From: Microbispora sp. ZYX-F-249 | GTDB lineage: Bacteria > Actinomycetota > Actinomycetes > Streptosporangiales > Streptosporangiaceae | Direction: 5' to 3' | Assembly: GCF_039649665.1 (NCBI RefSeq) | Contig: NZ_JBDJAW010000028.1 | Location: 45,684 to 109,683, forward strand | Length of the DNA stretch: 64,000 nt | Part shown: in pieces, positions 54,937 to 63,886 of the stretch | Numbering within the stretch: position 1 is the first letter of the stretch | How the letters are laid out: every line of letters begins with the position of its first letter | Translations under genes and position numbers: made by a program | The notes under the pieces: generated by a model | What the model saw: the letters and a program-made list of their open reading frames with translations, nothing else | Databases searched by the model: none | Told to the model about the DNA's origin: nothing

Positions 54937-55080
54937 GGCGATGTCCGTTCCGGGCCGATGGGCGACGTCCATTCCGGACCGACGGGCGGTGTCCGCCTCG
55001 CGTCCACGGGCAGTGTTCGCGTGAAGGGACGGAGCGGCGTCCGGGTGGGATTCACGGACGCTGTTCGCTTCGAGCTGACG
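54937..55080 (+). repeat. Six degenerate 24-bp tandem repeats
   Basis: Units beginning GGCGATGTCCGTTCCGGG recur six times at exact 24-bp spacing, decaying along the array. The conserved core is GTCCG/GTTCG at position 6-10. One frame gives an eight-residue repeat with Val-Arg at positions 3-4. It fills the gap between the enoyl-CoA hydratase and the ABC exporter. Confidence 0.7.
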
Positions 55081-55133
55081 GGGGAATCGGGGGAGGCCTC
55101 CCACCGCTGCACGGCTGGGAGGATGTACGGCAT

Positions 55134-57020
55134 ATGTCGATGATGAACGGGGGCTACGGCTTCCAGGTGATGCGGTCCTTACGGCGTGACAGCTCCGTGA
55201 CGAAGGAGCGGCTCGCGCCGGGGACCGTCCGGCGCATCGCCGGCTACGCCGGGCCGTTCCGCAGGCAGATCGCCGGTTTCCTGGCGCTGGTCGTGGTCGA
55301 CGCGGTCATCGTGGTCGCCAACCCGCTGCTGATGAAGGCGATCATCGACTACGGGATCACCCCCAAGCGGGTCGACGTGGTGGTGTGGCTCGCCGTGGCG
55401 ATCGGGGCGCTCGCGGTGCTGGACGCCGGGCTCGGCCTGCTCCAGCGGTGGTACTCCGCCCGCATCGGCGAGGGCCTGATCTACAACCTGCGCACCGAGG
55501 TCTTCGACCACGTGCAGCGCATGCCGGTCGCGTTCTTCATGCGCGCCCAGACCGGCGCGCTGGTCTCCCGGCTGAACACCGACGTCATCGGGGCGCAGCG
55601 GGCTCTCACCAGCACGCTGTCGTCGGTGGTGTCCAACGTCATCAGCCTGGTCATGGTGCTCGGCACCATGCTCGTGCTGTCGTGGCAGGTCACGCTGGTC
55701 GCGCTGGTCCTGCTGCCGATTTTCATCTTCCCGGCCAAGTGGGTCGGCCGCCGGATGTCCGCGCTGACCCGCGAGCAGATGCAGCTCGACGCCGAGATGA
55801 GCTCGGTGATGACCGAGCGGTTCAACGTGGCCGGGGCCATGGTCGCCAAGCTGTACGGCAGGCCGGACGACGAGGCGTCCCACTTCGCGGAGCGCGCGGG
55901 CCGGGTCCGCGACGTCGGTGTGATCGTCGCCATGTACGGCGCGGTGTTCCGCATCGCGCTCGGCCTGGTCGCCGCGCTGGCGACCGCGCTGGTCTACGGC
56001 CTCGGCGGCGTGCTCGCGATCTCCGGGGCCTTCGCGCTCGGCACCCTGGTCGCCCAGTCGTCCCTGCTCATGCGCCTGTACGGCCCGCTGACCAGCCTGT
56101 CGAACGTGCACGTGGACGTGATGACCGCGCTGGTGAGCTTCGACCGGGTCTTCGAGGTGCTCGACCTCAAGCCCATGGTGGCGGAGAAGCCGGACGCCCG
56201 GCCGATTCCCGAGGGGCCGGTCACGATCGAGTTCGACGACGTCCGCTTCCGTTACCCGGCCGCCTCCGACGTGTCGCTGGCGTCGCTGGAGTCGGTGGCC
56301 CGCCCGGACACCGGGCCCTCGCAGGAGGTGCTCAAGGGCGTGTCCTTCACCGCGCATCCGGGCGAGCTGGTGGCGCTCGTCGGCCATTCGGGCGCGGGCA
56401 AGACGACCATCACCCAGCTCGTGTCCCGGTTGTACGACGTGGACGAGGGGACCGTCCGCATCAACGGGGTGGACGTCCGCGACGCCACCCTCGACGGCAT
56501 CAGGGACACGGTCGGCGTCGTCATGCAGGACGCCCACCTGTTCCACGACACGATCGGCAACAACCTCCGCTACGCCCGTCCCGAGGCGACCGACGAGGAG
56601 GTCTGGGAGGCGCTGCGCGCGGCCCAGATCGCCGACCTGGTGAAGAACCTGCCCGAGGAGCTGGAGACGGTCGTCGGCGACCGCGGCTACCGGTTGTCGG
56701 GAGGGGAGAAGCAGCGCATCGCGCTGGCCCGGCTCCTGCTGAAGGCGCCGCGCGTGGTGGTGCTCGACGAGGCCACCGCGCACCTGGACTCCGAGTCCGA
56801 GGCCGCGGTGCAGCAGGCGCTGAAGACCGCCCTGCGGGGCAGGACGTCGCTGGTGATCGCCCACCGGCTGTCGACCATCCGCGAGGCCGACACGATCCTG
56901 GTGGTCGAGGACGGCCGGGTCGCCGAACGCGGGCGGCACGAGGAGCTGCTGGAGCGGGGCGGCGCCTACGCCGAGCTGTACCGCACCCAGTTCACCGGTT
57001 CGGAGCCGGGCGGGTCCTGA
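55134..57020 (+). CDS. ABC exporter, fused membrane and ATPase domains
   Basis: The 628-residue half-transporter has six membrane helices (about 40-340) followed by an ATPase with Walker A G-H-S-G-A-G-K-T-T (about 416-424), signature L-S-G-G-E-K-Q-R (about 521-528), Walker B V-V-V-L-D-E-A-T and H-loop I-A-H-R-L. It should act as a homodimer to export lipid, peptide or drug. ATG 55134 has GGGAGG 11 nt upstream; ATG 55140 is an alternative. A run of serine-rich sequence (about 375-395) interrupts the ATPase near the A-loop, an unusual insert. Confidence 0.93.
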   Translation: MSMMNGGYGFQVMRSLRRDSSVTKERLAPGTVRRIAGYAGPFRRQIAGFLALVVVDAVIVVANPLLMKAIIDYGITPKRVDVVVWLAVAIGALAVLDAGLGLLQRWYSARIGEGLIYNLRTEVFDHVQRMPVAFFMRAQTGALVSRLNTDVIGAQRALTSTLSSVVSNVISLVMVLGTMLVLSWQVTLVALVLLPIFIFPAKWVGRRMSALTREQMQLDAEMSSVMTERFNVAGAMVAKLYGRPDDEASHFAERAGRVRDVGVIVAMYGAVFRIALGLVAALATALVYGLGGVLAISGAFALGTLVAQSSLLMRLYGPLTSLSNVHVDVMTALVSFDRVFEVLDLKPMVAEKPDARPIPEGPVTIEFDDVRFRYPAASDVSLASLESVARPDTGPSQEVLKGVSFTAHPGELVALVGHSGAGKTTITQLVSRLYDVDEGTVRINGVDVRDATLDGIRDTVGVVMQDAHLFHDTIGNNLRYARPEATDEEVWEALRAAQIADLVKNLPEELETVVGDRGYRLSGGEKQRIALARLLLKAPRVVVLDEATAHLDSESEAAVQQALKTALRGRTSLVIAHRLSTIREADTILVVEDGRVAERGRHEELLERGGAYAELYRTQFTGSEPGGS

Positions 57021-57028
57021 GCCGGCCC

Positions 57029-57907
57029 TCAGCGGTAGCCGAGGCGGGTGAGCTCATCCCTGGCCACCTTCTCCACCAGTTCGGCGTCCTCGGCCGACAG
57101 CCGCCGGCGCCAGCTCCCCGGCCTGGGGATGCGCGTGCCGTACAACGCGATCGTGGAGACCTTGGCCTCGAGGAAGGACGACACCGCGTCGATGGCCTCT
57201 CCCGGGGAGGCCACCACGTCCTCGTACCGCAGGGTGAGCAGGTGCTCGGCGGGCAGTTCGCGGCGCAGGGCCGCGCTGAGCCGTACGGCGCCGCGCCAGC
57301 GCAGGGCGCACTTGCCCGCGGGCGGCATCCCGGCCCAGCGCTCGCGGTGCTCGGCCGAGCGCACGCCGAGGAACGGGTTGGGAAACTCGGCGTCCTCGCT
57401 CAGCATGTGGGGCTTGACCCAGGTCATGCAGGCGGGGTCGGCCAGCATGTCGGCGACGACGTCACGGCCGTCCCGGATGATCTGGACGAACCGGGCGTCG
57501 GGGAACGCCCGCAGCAGCACCGGCGCGCTGTAGAGCAGATCGGGGCTGGCGTCGCCGAACCGGGACAGCGTGCCCGGCCCTACGCACGGCCCCGCGCCGA
57601 CGATGCCGCCCGCCTCCCGGCAGGCGGACGTGCACTCCGCGCACGCCGCCGGGACCACCTGCCAGGCCTCCGCCAGCACGTCGCGCAGCACCTGCGGCGC
57701 GCCGCCGCTGCGGGCGATCGACGGTCTCCTGGCGAAGGCGTAGACGACCCGGGCCACCGGGCCCCTGCCCATCGTGACGTGGAAGCCGGGCGAGCGCTTG
57801 AGCGCACGGCCCAGCAGGTCCGCGCCGGAGTGCGGCGCCGCGACAACGAACACCGGACGGCGGACCTTGACACCGTTGACCACGAGGATGTGCGTCGGAG
57901 GTCGCAT
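57029..57907 (-). CDS. Sulfotransferase family protein
   Basis: The 292-residue protein has a P-loop-like PAPS site V-A-A-P-H-S-G-A-D-L-L-G (about 22-33) and the 3'-phosphate motif R-F-V-Q-I-I-R-D-G-R-D-V (about 140-151). The middle contains an unusual Cys-rich patch (C-A-E-C-T-S-A-C near residue 90). Substrate unknown; it may sulfate a carbohydrate or secondary metabolite. Convergent with the ABC exporter and divergent from the LD-carboxypeptidase gene with 31 bp between starts. Confidence 0.8.
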   Translation of the reverse strand: MRPPTHILVVNGVKVRRPVFVVAAPHSGADLLGRALKRSPGFHVTMGRGPVARVVYAFARRPSIARSGGAPQVLRDVLAEAWQVVPAACAECTSACREAGGIVGAGPCVGPGTLSRFGDASPDLLYSAPVLLRAFPDARFVQIIRDGRDVVADMLADPACMTWVKPHMLSEDAEFPNPFLGVRSAEHRERWAGMPPAGKCALRWRGAVRLSAALRRELPAEHLLTLRYEDVVASPGEAIDAVSSFLEAKVSTIALYGTRIPRPGSWRRRLSAEDAELVEKVARDELTRLGYR

Positions 57908-57938
57908 AGATACCGCTAAGTCTGACACCCTTTGAAGG
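57908..57938. promoter_or_regulatory. 31-bp divergent gap with inverted repeat
   Basis: CACCCTT-TG-AAGGGTG, a 7-2-7 inverted repeat, runs from the gap into the GTG of the LD-carboxypeptidase gene. With so short a gap the two promoters must overlap the genes. Confidence 0.35.
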
Positions 57939-58901
57939 GTGAGCGAGCGCTTCCCGGGCGGGGCGGGCGGTGACGCCTCGGTAACGGTCCCGGGCCTGCC
58001 CCGGCGGCTGCGGCCCGGTGACACGGTCGCGCTGGTCGCGCCGGCCGGCCCGGTGGATCCCGTACGGCTGGAGCGCGGCACCGAGGTCCTGACCGGGCTC
58101 GGGCTGCGGGTCGTGCACGGGGCGTCGATCCTCGCGCGGGAGGGCTACCTCGCCGGGTCCGACGCGGCACGGGCGGCCGACCTGCGGGACGCCTGGTGCG
58201 ATCCCGGGGTGGCGGCGGTCGTCTGCGCCAGAGGCGGCTACGGCACCACCCGGCTGCTCGGGCTGCTCGACTGGGACGCCATGGCGGCGGCCGGGCCGAA
58301 GATCCTGCTCGGGTCGAGCGACATCACCGCGCTGCACCGGGCCTTCGCCGACCGGCTCGGCCTGGCGACGCTGTTCGGGCCGATGCCCGCGACGGCGGCG
58401 ATCGGCGGCGCGGAGGGGCCCGAGCCGGTCACCTTCGCCCACCTGCGGGAGGCGCTGTTCGAGGGCGGCACTCCCGCGCCGATCAGGGGTGACCGGGTGA
58501 TCGTGCCCGGCCGGGCCGAGGGCCCGCTCACCGGCGGTAACCTCGCACTGCTCGCCGCCCTGTGCGGCACGCCGTACGCGCTGCGCGCGCGGGGCCGTGT
58601 CGTGCTGCTGGAGGACGTCACGGAGGAGCCGTACCGGATCGACCGCATGGTGACGCAACTGCTGCAGGCGGGCTGTCTCGACGGCGCGGCGGGCATCGTG
58701 CTGGGATCGTGGGTGGAGTGCGGCGATCCGCTGCCCATGCTGGCCGAACGCCTGGCCCCGCTGGGTGTGCCGGTGCTGGCGGGGCTGCCTGTGGGCCATG
58801 GCACACCACAGTTGAGTGTGTGGTTGGAGACGAATGTGGCTATTGTTGCCGAATCGTGTTCTCTCCTGGGCATGTTCCGCGACTCGGACGCGGCAACCTG
58901 A
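57939..58901 (+). CDS. LD-carboxypeptidase (peptidase family S66)
   Basis: Removes the terminal D-Ala from tetrapeptides in murein recycling, or in the MccF branch cleaves peptidyl-nucleotide antibiotics. The 320-residue protein shows L-R-P-G-D-T-V-A-L-V-A-P-A-G near residue 25, A-R-G-G-Y-G-T-T-R, the nucleophile in L-G-S-S-D-I-T-A-L, and the C-terminal G-H-G-T-P with the catalytic His. Cytosolic. The start codon has no clear SD. Confidence 0.9.
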   Translation: MSERFPGGAGGDASVTVPGLPRRLRPGDTVALVAPAGPVDPVRLERGTEVLTGLGLRVVHGASILAREGYLAGSDAARAADLRDAWCDPGVAAVVCARGGYGTTRLLGLLDWDAMAAAGPKILLGSSDITALHRAFADRLGLATLFGPMPATAAIGGAEGPEPVTFAHLREALFEGGTPAPIRGDRVIVPGRAEGPLTGGNLALLAALCGTPYALRARGRVVLLEDVTEEPYRIDRMVTQLLQAGCLDGAAGIVLGSWVECGDPLPMLAERLAPLGVPVLAGLPVGHGTPQLSVWLETNVAIVAESCSLLGMFRDSDAAT

Positions 58902-58945
58902 GACCCGCCCCGGAGGCATCCGGGCGGTGGCGAAGGGATGGTGCG

Positions 58946-59851
58946 TTGGGACTCTTGCGGCGACTGCTCAGCCGGACGCGGCCGGACCATCCCGCCCCGA
59001 GAGCCGTCGAGGACGTCGATCTCGACTCGCTGCTGGCCCTGGTCGCCGAGACCATGGGCCACACCTGCGTGTTCGCGGCCGACGGAACGTCGCTGACGCT
59101 GACCTCGGCCGAGCGTGAGCGGGTGGTGAACCTCGTCGGCCTGCGCCGGGAGGCCGGTCGGCGTGCCCGCGAGGACTGGCCGATGCTGGTCTCCGAGCAC
59201 CTGGCCCACGCCGTGTCCGGCGAGCCGTTCGACGCCTGCAACCTCACGCCGATCAGGCCGCTGCTGCGCACCCGGGTCCACGCCGCCGACGACCCCGCCT
59301 TCCCCGACCCCTCCCGGATCATCGGCCGTCACCTCAGCGCCGACCTCATCGAGGTGCTGACCATCGGCGCCCGGCCCGTACGCCCGGAGGAGGCCTTCTG
59401 CTGGCCGATCCCGCCGGCCGAGGCGCTCGACGTGGCCATCGGCAACGCCCTGACCGACGAGCGGCCCACCGTGTCGCGGCTCGACCTCGCCGGGACCGAG
59501 GTGTCACTGCTGACCGCGCCCAGCGCGGCGGCCCACCTGCGCCGCCTGACGGCGTACATGGAGGTGCCCGAGGACGGGATGCTCGCCGTGCTGCCGCACC
59601 GGGGCATGATCGCGGTGCATCCGGTGGCCGGCATCGGGGTGGTCCGCGCGATCGAGCGCCTGCGCATCTTCGCGCACCGTGAGCACGCCGGCCGGGCCGA
59701 CGGGCTCAGCCCGCACGTGTACTGGTGGCGCCGGGGCAAGCTGACGCGCATCCAGGCCGACCTCATCAGCCACGACGGGCAGACCCGGCTGGTCGTCGCC
59801 CCGCCGCCCGAGTTCGCCCGGCTGCTCGCCCGCATCGCCGGCCAGGGGTAG
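58946..59851 (+). CDS. Conserved hypothetical protein
   Basis: The 301-residue soluble protein starts at TTG 58946 with AAGGG upstream (no ATG or GTG fits). The N-terminus is basic, G-L-L-R-R-L-L-S-R-T-R. The rest is a mixed alpha/beta sequence without membrane segments, resembling actinobacterial DUF1444-like proteins in its S-A-D-L-I-E-V-L and P-H-R-G-M-I-A-V-H-P segments. No catalytic motif recognised. It follows the LD-carboxypeptidase gene by 44 nt and is probably co-transcribed. Confidence 0.7.
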   Translation: MGLLRRLLSRTRPDHPAPRAVEDVDLDSLLALVAETMGHTCVFAADGTSLTLTSAERERVVNLVGLRREAGRRAREDWPMLVSEHLAHAVSGEPFDACNLTPIRPLLRTRVHAADDPAFPDPSRIIGRHLSADLIEVLTIGARPVRPEEAFCWPIPPAEALDVAIGNALTDERPTVSRLDLAGTEVSLLTAPSAAAHLRRLTAYMEVPEDGMLAVLPHRGMIAVHPVAGIGVVRAIERLRIFAHREHAGRADGLSPHVYWWRRGKLTRIQADLISHDGQTRLVVAPPPEFARLLARIAGQG

Positions 59852-59870
59852 CCCGCACCCGGGGCCGCGG

Positions 59871-60872
59871 TCAGGCCCTTCCCGTGCCCTGCCGGGTGTC
59901 CGGCGGGGCCGCGGGCCGGGCGAAGGCGGCGGCGGCCGCGTGCGCCTGACAGGCCGCCTCCTCGGCGGCCGTCCATCCGAACGTCTCCCGCAGCCCTTCG
60001 AACTCCCGGCGGAGCGTCGTGGCCGAGGTGGTGCGCGTGTCGGTGCTGATGGTGACGCTCAGGCCCGCCGCCAGGAGCGCGTGGGCCGGGTGGTCGGCCG
60101 GCCGGGCGACCGCGGCGGTCTGGACGTTGCTGGTGGGGCACATCTCCAGCGCGATCCGCTCGCGCCTGAGCCGGTCGAGCAGGGCGCGGTCGGCGGCGGA
60201 CCGCACGCCGTGGCCGATGCGGCGCGCGCCGAGGACGTCGATCGCCTCCCAGACGCTCTCCGGTCCGGCCGCCTCGCCCGCGTGGACGGTGCAGGGCAGC
60301 CCCGCCGCGTGCGCGACGGCGAAGGCGGGCAGGTGCGGCGCGCCCGGATGCAGGCGTTCGTCGCCCGCCAGGTCGAGCCCGGCCACCTTGTCGCGGTGGC
60401 GCACCGCGGTCTCCGCGACGGCGAGGCTCTCGTCCGGCGTCTGATGCCGCAGGCAGCACAGCACCAGCCCGGTGCGCACCCCCGTGGCCGCCGCGCCGGA
60501 GGCCAGCCCGGCGGCGACCGCCTCCACCGCCTCGTCCAGGGTCAGGCCCCGGCGGCCGTGCAGTTGCGGGGCGAAACGCGCCTCCCCGTACAGCACGCCG
60601 TCCGCGTGCCAGTCCTCGACGAGCTCGTGCGCCGCGCGTCGCAGGGCGTCCGGCGTCTGGAGGACGCGCAGCGGAAGGTCGAGGAAGGTGAGGAACCGGG
60701 CCAGGCTGCCGCACCGGGCGGGCGCGGTCACGAGCGTGTGCGCGGGCCGCGTCAGCGTGATGCCCTGAGCTCTCGCGAGCTCCGCGACGGTCGCGGGGCG
60801 GACCGAGCCGTCGAGATGGCAGTGCAGCTCGACGCGCCCCTCCGGCCGCCGGGCGGACGATGTGATCGTCAT
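59871..60872 (-). CDS. Adenosine deaminase family protein
   Basis: Would convert adenosine to inosine. The 333-residue amidohydrolase has E-L-H-C-H-L-D-G-S (zinc-binding H-x-H, residues 17-25), G-E-A-R-F-A-P, H-A-G-E-A (catalytic His/Glu), I-G-H-G-V and I-S-T-D-T-R. The last replaces the usual T-D-D-P: the zinc Asp remains but the next Asp is Thr, so substrate range may differ. The ATG overlaps the nucleoside hydrolase stop (ATGA), so the two salvage enzymes are made together. Confidence 0.9.
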   Translation of the reverse strand: MTITSSARRPEGRVELHCHLDGSVRPATVAELARAQGITLTRPAHTLVTAPARCGSLARFLTFLDLPLRVLQTPDALRRAAHELVEDWHADGVLYGEARFAPQLHGRRGLTLDEAVEAVAAGLASGAAATGVRTGLVLCCLRHQTPDESLAVAETAVRHRDKVAGLDLAGDERLHPGAPHLPAFAVAHAAGLPCTVHAGEAAGPESVWEAIDVLGARRIGHGVRSAADRALLDRLRRERIALEMCPTSNVQTAAVARPADHPAHALLAAGLSVTISTDTRTTSATTLRREFEGLRETFGWTAAEEAACQAHAAAAAFARPAAPPDTRQGTGRA

Positions 60873-61822
60873 GCGGCCCGGCCCGTTCCGGCGCACGTGG
60901 TGAACAGCAGGTCCTTGAAACCGGCCTCGTCGACGTGGCGCACCATGGTCAGATTGGGCTCACGGGCCGCCCGGCGGCGGTCGACGATCGTCTGACCCCG
61001 CGTCTCGTCGCCGAGGGCGACCGTCACGTGGGCCCGCTCCTGTCCGACGATCAGGCCGGGCCGCAGCGCCACGGCCATCGCGACCGGGTCGGGCAGGTCG
61101 TACCCGGCCAGGCCGGTGACCTCGCTCGCCCATTCGGCGACCGTCCGGTTGATCCGATGGGCGAAGGCGGCGAGGGGAGTGCCGAGCCCTTCGAGACGCC
61201 GCTGGTCCTCCGGCGTCATGACGGCGTACGTGCGGGAGACGTCCCAGCCGACCCAGGTGACCGTCTCCGGGCGCGCCGCCCGCAGCACCACGCCGGCCGC
61301 CTCGGGATCCGCCCACACGTTGAACTCGGCGGTGGCGGTGACGTTGCCGTGGGCGTCCGCCGCGCCCGCCATGCAGTACACGTGCCGGAAGCGGCCGAGC
61401 AGGCCGGGCTCCCGCAGGAGGGCGGCGGCGAGGTTGGTCAGCGGGCCCAGGGTGACCAGGGTCAGCTCGCCGGGGAACCGCCGGGCGTAGGACATCAGGA
61501 CGTCGGCCGCGTGCCCCGGCTCGGGACCGCGCCGCGGGCCGGGCAGGCCGAGGTCGCCCATGCCGTCCTGCCCGTGCACGTGCTGCGCGGTGGACAGGGG
61601 TCTCAGCAACGGGCGGTCGCACCCTTCGTGGACGGGGACGCCGGTCGCTCCCGCGACCTCCAGGGAGATCAGCGCGTTGCGCGTGGCCGTCGGCAGCGGG
61701 ACGTTGCCGGCCACGGTGGTGACGGCCCGCACGTCGCCCAGGCCGCTGGCGGCCGCCAGCAGCAGGGCCACGGCGTCGTCGGACCCGGTGTCGGTGTCGA
61801 TCAGGAGGGGGATCGGAGGCAT
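60869..61822 (-). CDS. Nucleoside hydrolase
   Basis: Hydrolyses the N-glycosidic bond of nucleosides. The 317-residue protein has the calcium-binding D-T-D-T-G-S-D-D-A near the N-terminus, V-T-L-G-P-L-T-N-L-A, and an A-E-F-N-V-W-A-D-P-E-A segment typical of inosine-uridine hydrolases. The His usually near the C-terminus appears as M-V-R-H-V-D. AAGAAGG is 7 nt before the ATG. First gene of a two-gene unit with adenosine deaminase, divergent from a LacI regulator across a clear operator. Confidence 0.92.
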   Translation of the reverse strand: MPPIPLLIDTDTGSDDAVALLLAAASGLGDVRAVTTVAGNVPLPTATRNALISLEVAGATGVPVHEGCDRPLLRPLSTAQHVHGQDGMGDLGLPGPRRGPEPGHAADVLMSYARRFPGELTLVTLGPLTNLAAALLREPGLLGRFRHVYCMAGAADAHGNVTATAEFNVWADPEAAGVVLRAARPETVTWVGWDVSRTYAVMTPEDQRRLEGLGTPLAAFAHRINRTVAEWASEVTGLAGYDLPDPVAMAVALRPGLIVGQERAHVTVALGDETRGQTIVDRRRAAREPNLTMVRHVDEAGFKDLLFTTCAGTGRAA

Positions 61823-61911
61823 GCGGGGACCTTCTTCGCGGGGGAGTGACGGGACGGGCATGGGGACGAGGCGGGGGAGCCGACAGGGTGCGAACGGGTT
61901 CGCGTGGCAGT

Positions 61912-61925
61912 TCTAATCGTTTAGA
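61912..61925. promoter_or_regulatory. LacI-family operator TCTAATCGTTTAGA
   Basis: A 14-bp palindrome with a central CG and one mismatched pair, in the form bound by LacI-family proteins. It lies between the divergent nucleoside hydrolase and lacI-type genes. Confidence 0.65.
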
Positions 61926-61962
61926 TGAGAAGATGCAAGCCGTACGGAGGAAAGGAGCCCCC

Positions 61963-62943
61963 ATGGCCGTCACGCTCGCGGACGTGGCCCGCCGGTCCGG
62001 CACGTCCACGGCGGTGGTCAGCTACGTGATGAACAACGGCCCGCGCCCGGTGGCCCCGGCCACGAGGGAGCGGGTCCTCGCCGCGGCCGCCGAGCTGGGC
62101 TACCGCCCCAACCGCATCGCCCGGGCGCTGCGGGCCGGCACCACCGGGGTCGTCGGCCTGGTCCTGGCCGACGCGTCCAACCCCTACTTCGCCGCCCTCG
62201 CGCGCAGCGTCGAGCGTGCGCTGGAGCGGCGGGACACGCTGATGATGACGGGCAACGCGGGCTACCTCCCCGATCGGCAGCGGCTTTTGGCCGAGCGGTT
62301 CCTCGCGGCGCAGGTCGACGGCCTGGTCGTGGTCTCCGCCGACGGCGGCGCCGACGTCGCGGCCCTGGCGGTGGCGGCGGGCGTGCCGTCGGTCTACGTC
62401 CACCACCGGCCGGGGCCGGGCCGCGTGCCGCTCGTGTCCGCCGACAACGACGCCGCGGTCCGCGCGGCCGTCGAGCACCTGCGGGGCCACGGGCACCGGC
62501 GCATCGCCTTCCTGGCCGGGCCGCACGACGCCGGCCCGGTCGCCGAGCGCCGGGACGCCTGGCACCGCGCCGTCTCCGCCGGCGATCTCGAACCCCTGCT
62601 GCTGCGCTGCGAGTATTCACGGGAGGCGGCGGCGCGGCTGACCGTGCGGCTGATCGCCGAGGGGGCGATGCCGCACGCCATGGTCGCGGCGACCGACGAA
62701 CAGGCCATGGGCGTCCTCGCGGGCGCGTCGGCCGCCGGGCTGCCCGTTCCGGGCGGGCTCGCCCTCATGAGCTGCGACGGGACTCCCGACAGCGCCTACA
62801 CCGCCCCCACGCTCAGCGTCACCGAGCAACCGCTGGACGCCATGGCCGAGCGGGCGGTCGCGCTGCTCCTCGACGGCGCGCCCGAGTCCGCCGCCCCCGC
62901 CGCGCGTCTGGTGCCGCGCCGCAGCTGCGGCTGCGAGGGGTGA
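61963..62943 (+). CDS. LacI family transcriptional regulator
   Basis: The 326-residue protein has the N-terminal LacI HTH (V-T-L-A-D-V-A-R-R-S-G-T-S, then V-V-S-Y-V-M-N, A-L-R-A-G hinge) and a periplasmic-binding-like core (V-V-G-L-V-L-A-D-A-S-N-P-Y-F). ATG 61963 has AAAGGAG at good spacing. The operator just upstream and the divergent salvage genes suggest that it senses a nucleoside or ribose-like ligand. Confidence 0.93.
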   Translation: MAVTLADVARRSGTSTAVVSYVMNNGPRPVAPATRERVLAAAAELGYRPNRIARALRAGTTGVVGLVLADASNPYFAALARSVERALERRDTLMMTGNAGYLPDRQRLLAERFLAAQVDGLVVVSADGGADVAALAVAAGVPSVYVHHRPGPGRVPLVSADNDAAVRAAVEHLRGHGHRRIAFLAGPHDAGPVAERRDAWHRAVSAGDLEPLLLRCEYSREAAARLTVRLIAEGAMPHAMVAATDEQAMGVLAGASAAGLPVPGGLALMSCDGTPDSAYTAPTLSVTEQPLDAMAERAVALLLDGAPESAAPAARLVPRRSCGCEG

Positions 62944-62998
62944 CCTCGCGCGGAAAACCGCGTGCGGGGGGCACGCCCGCCGGGTGAGACTGGCCGGC

Positions 62999-63886
62999 AT
63001 GACGACCGTGCCCTTCGACCGCAGGCCGTACGCCGGAGCGGAGGATCTGCGGGAGATGCAGGATCTCGCCGAGCGGCTGTGGACGCCCGGGGCGACCTGG
63101 CACGTCGGCGACCTGGCGTGGGAACGCTTCCAGCACCCGGGCGGGGAACACGAGTGGGCGGCCATGCTCTGGGACGTGGACTGCGGGACCGCGGCCTGGG
63201 GATGGGCCGATGCCGGGCACCTGAGCCTGCTGGCCGATCCCGCGCACGCCCTCCTGGCCGACGAGGTCCTGGACTGGTTCGCCGCGCGGGTGCCGGACCC
63301 GGCCCGTACGGTCACGGTCTCCAGCGCGGAGACGCACCTGTTCCCCGCGCTCGGCCGGCACGGCTATCGGCGTACGGACGAGGGGCCCTTCTTCCTGCAC
63401 ATGGTCATGGACCTGGATCACGGCCTGCCCGAGCCGATCCCGCCCGCCGGATACCGCCTGCGTGCGGTGGGCGACGGTGACGTCGCCGCCCGGGTCGCGG
63501 CGCACCGGGCGGCCTTCCACCCGTCCCGGGTGACCGTGGAGAGCTACCAGGCGGTGCGCCGGGCCTGGCCGTACCGGCCGGACCTCGACTGGGTCGCCGA
63601 GGCGCCGGACGGGAGCGCCGCGGCGTTCTGCCTGGTCTGGCTGGACGAGGCCAACCGGGCCGCCCGGATCGAACCGGCGGGCACCGTGCCGGGTCACCGC
63701 CGGCGCGGGCTCGCGCGGGCCGTCTGCCTGGCCGCGCTGCACGCGGCGCGGCGGGCGGGTGCGCGGCGGGCGGTGGTGAGCCCGCGCGGCGACGACGCCC
63801 ACCCCGTGCCCGCCCGGCTTTACCGATCGCTCGGATTCCGCGCCTGCGCCAGGAGTCTGGGCCACCGCGCCGCGCTCAGCGGCTGA
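62999..63886 (+). CDS. GNAT family N-acetyltransferase
   Basis: The 295-residue protein appears to have two GNAT-like halves. The C-terminal half carries the acetyl-CoA loop [11 protein letters not shown] (about 230-240) after E-P-A-G-T-V. The N-terminal half is more degenerate. GAGACT ends 7 nt before the ATG with no SD (leaderless possibility); an in-frame GTG at 62984 is the alternative. Its 3' end overlaps the convergent GH15 gene by 11 bp. Confidence 0.85.
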   Translation: MTTVPFDRRPYAGAEDLREMQDLAERLWTPGATWHVGDLAWERFQHPGGEHEWAAMLWDVDCGTAAWGWADAGHLSLLADPAHALLADEVLDWFAARVPDPARTVTVSSAETHLFPALGRHGYRRTDEGPFFLHMVMDLDHGLPEPIPPAGYRLRAVGDGDVAARVAAHRAAFHPSRVTVESYQAVRRAWPYRPDLDWVAEAPDGSAAAFCLVWLDEANRAARIEPAGTVPGHRRRGLARAVCLAALHAARRAGARRAVVSPRGDDAHPVPARLYRSLGFRACARSLGHRAALSG

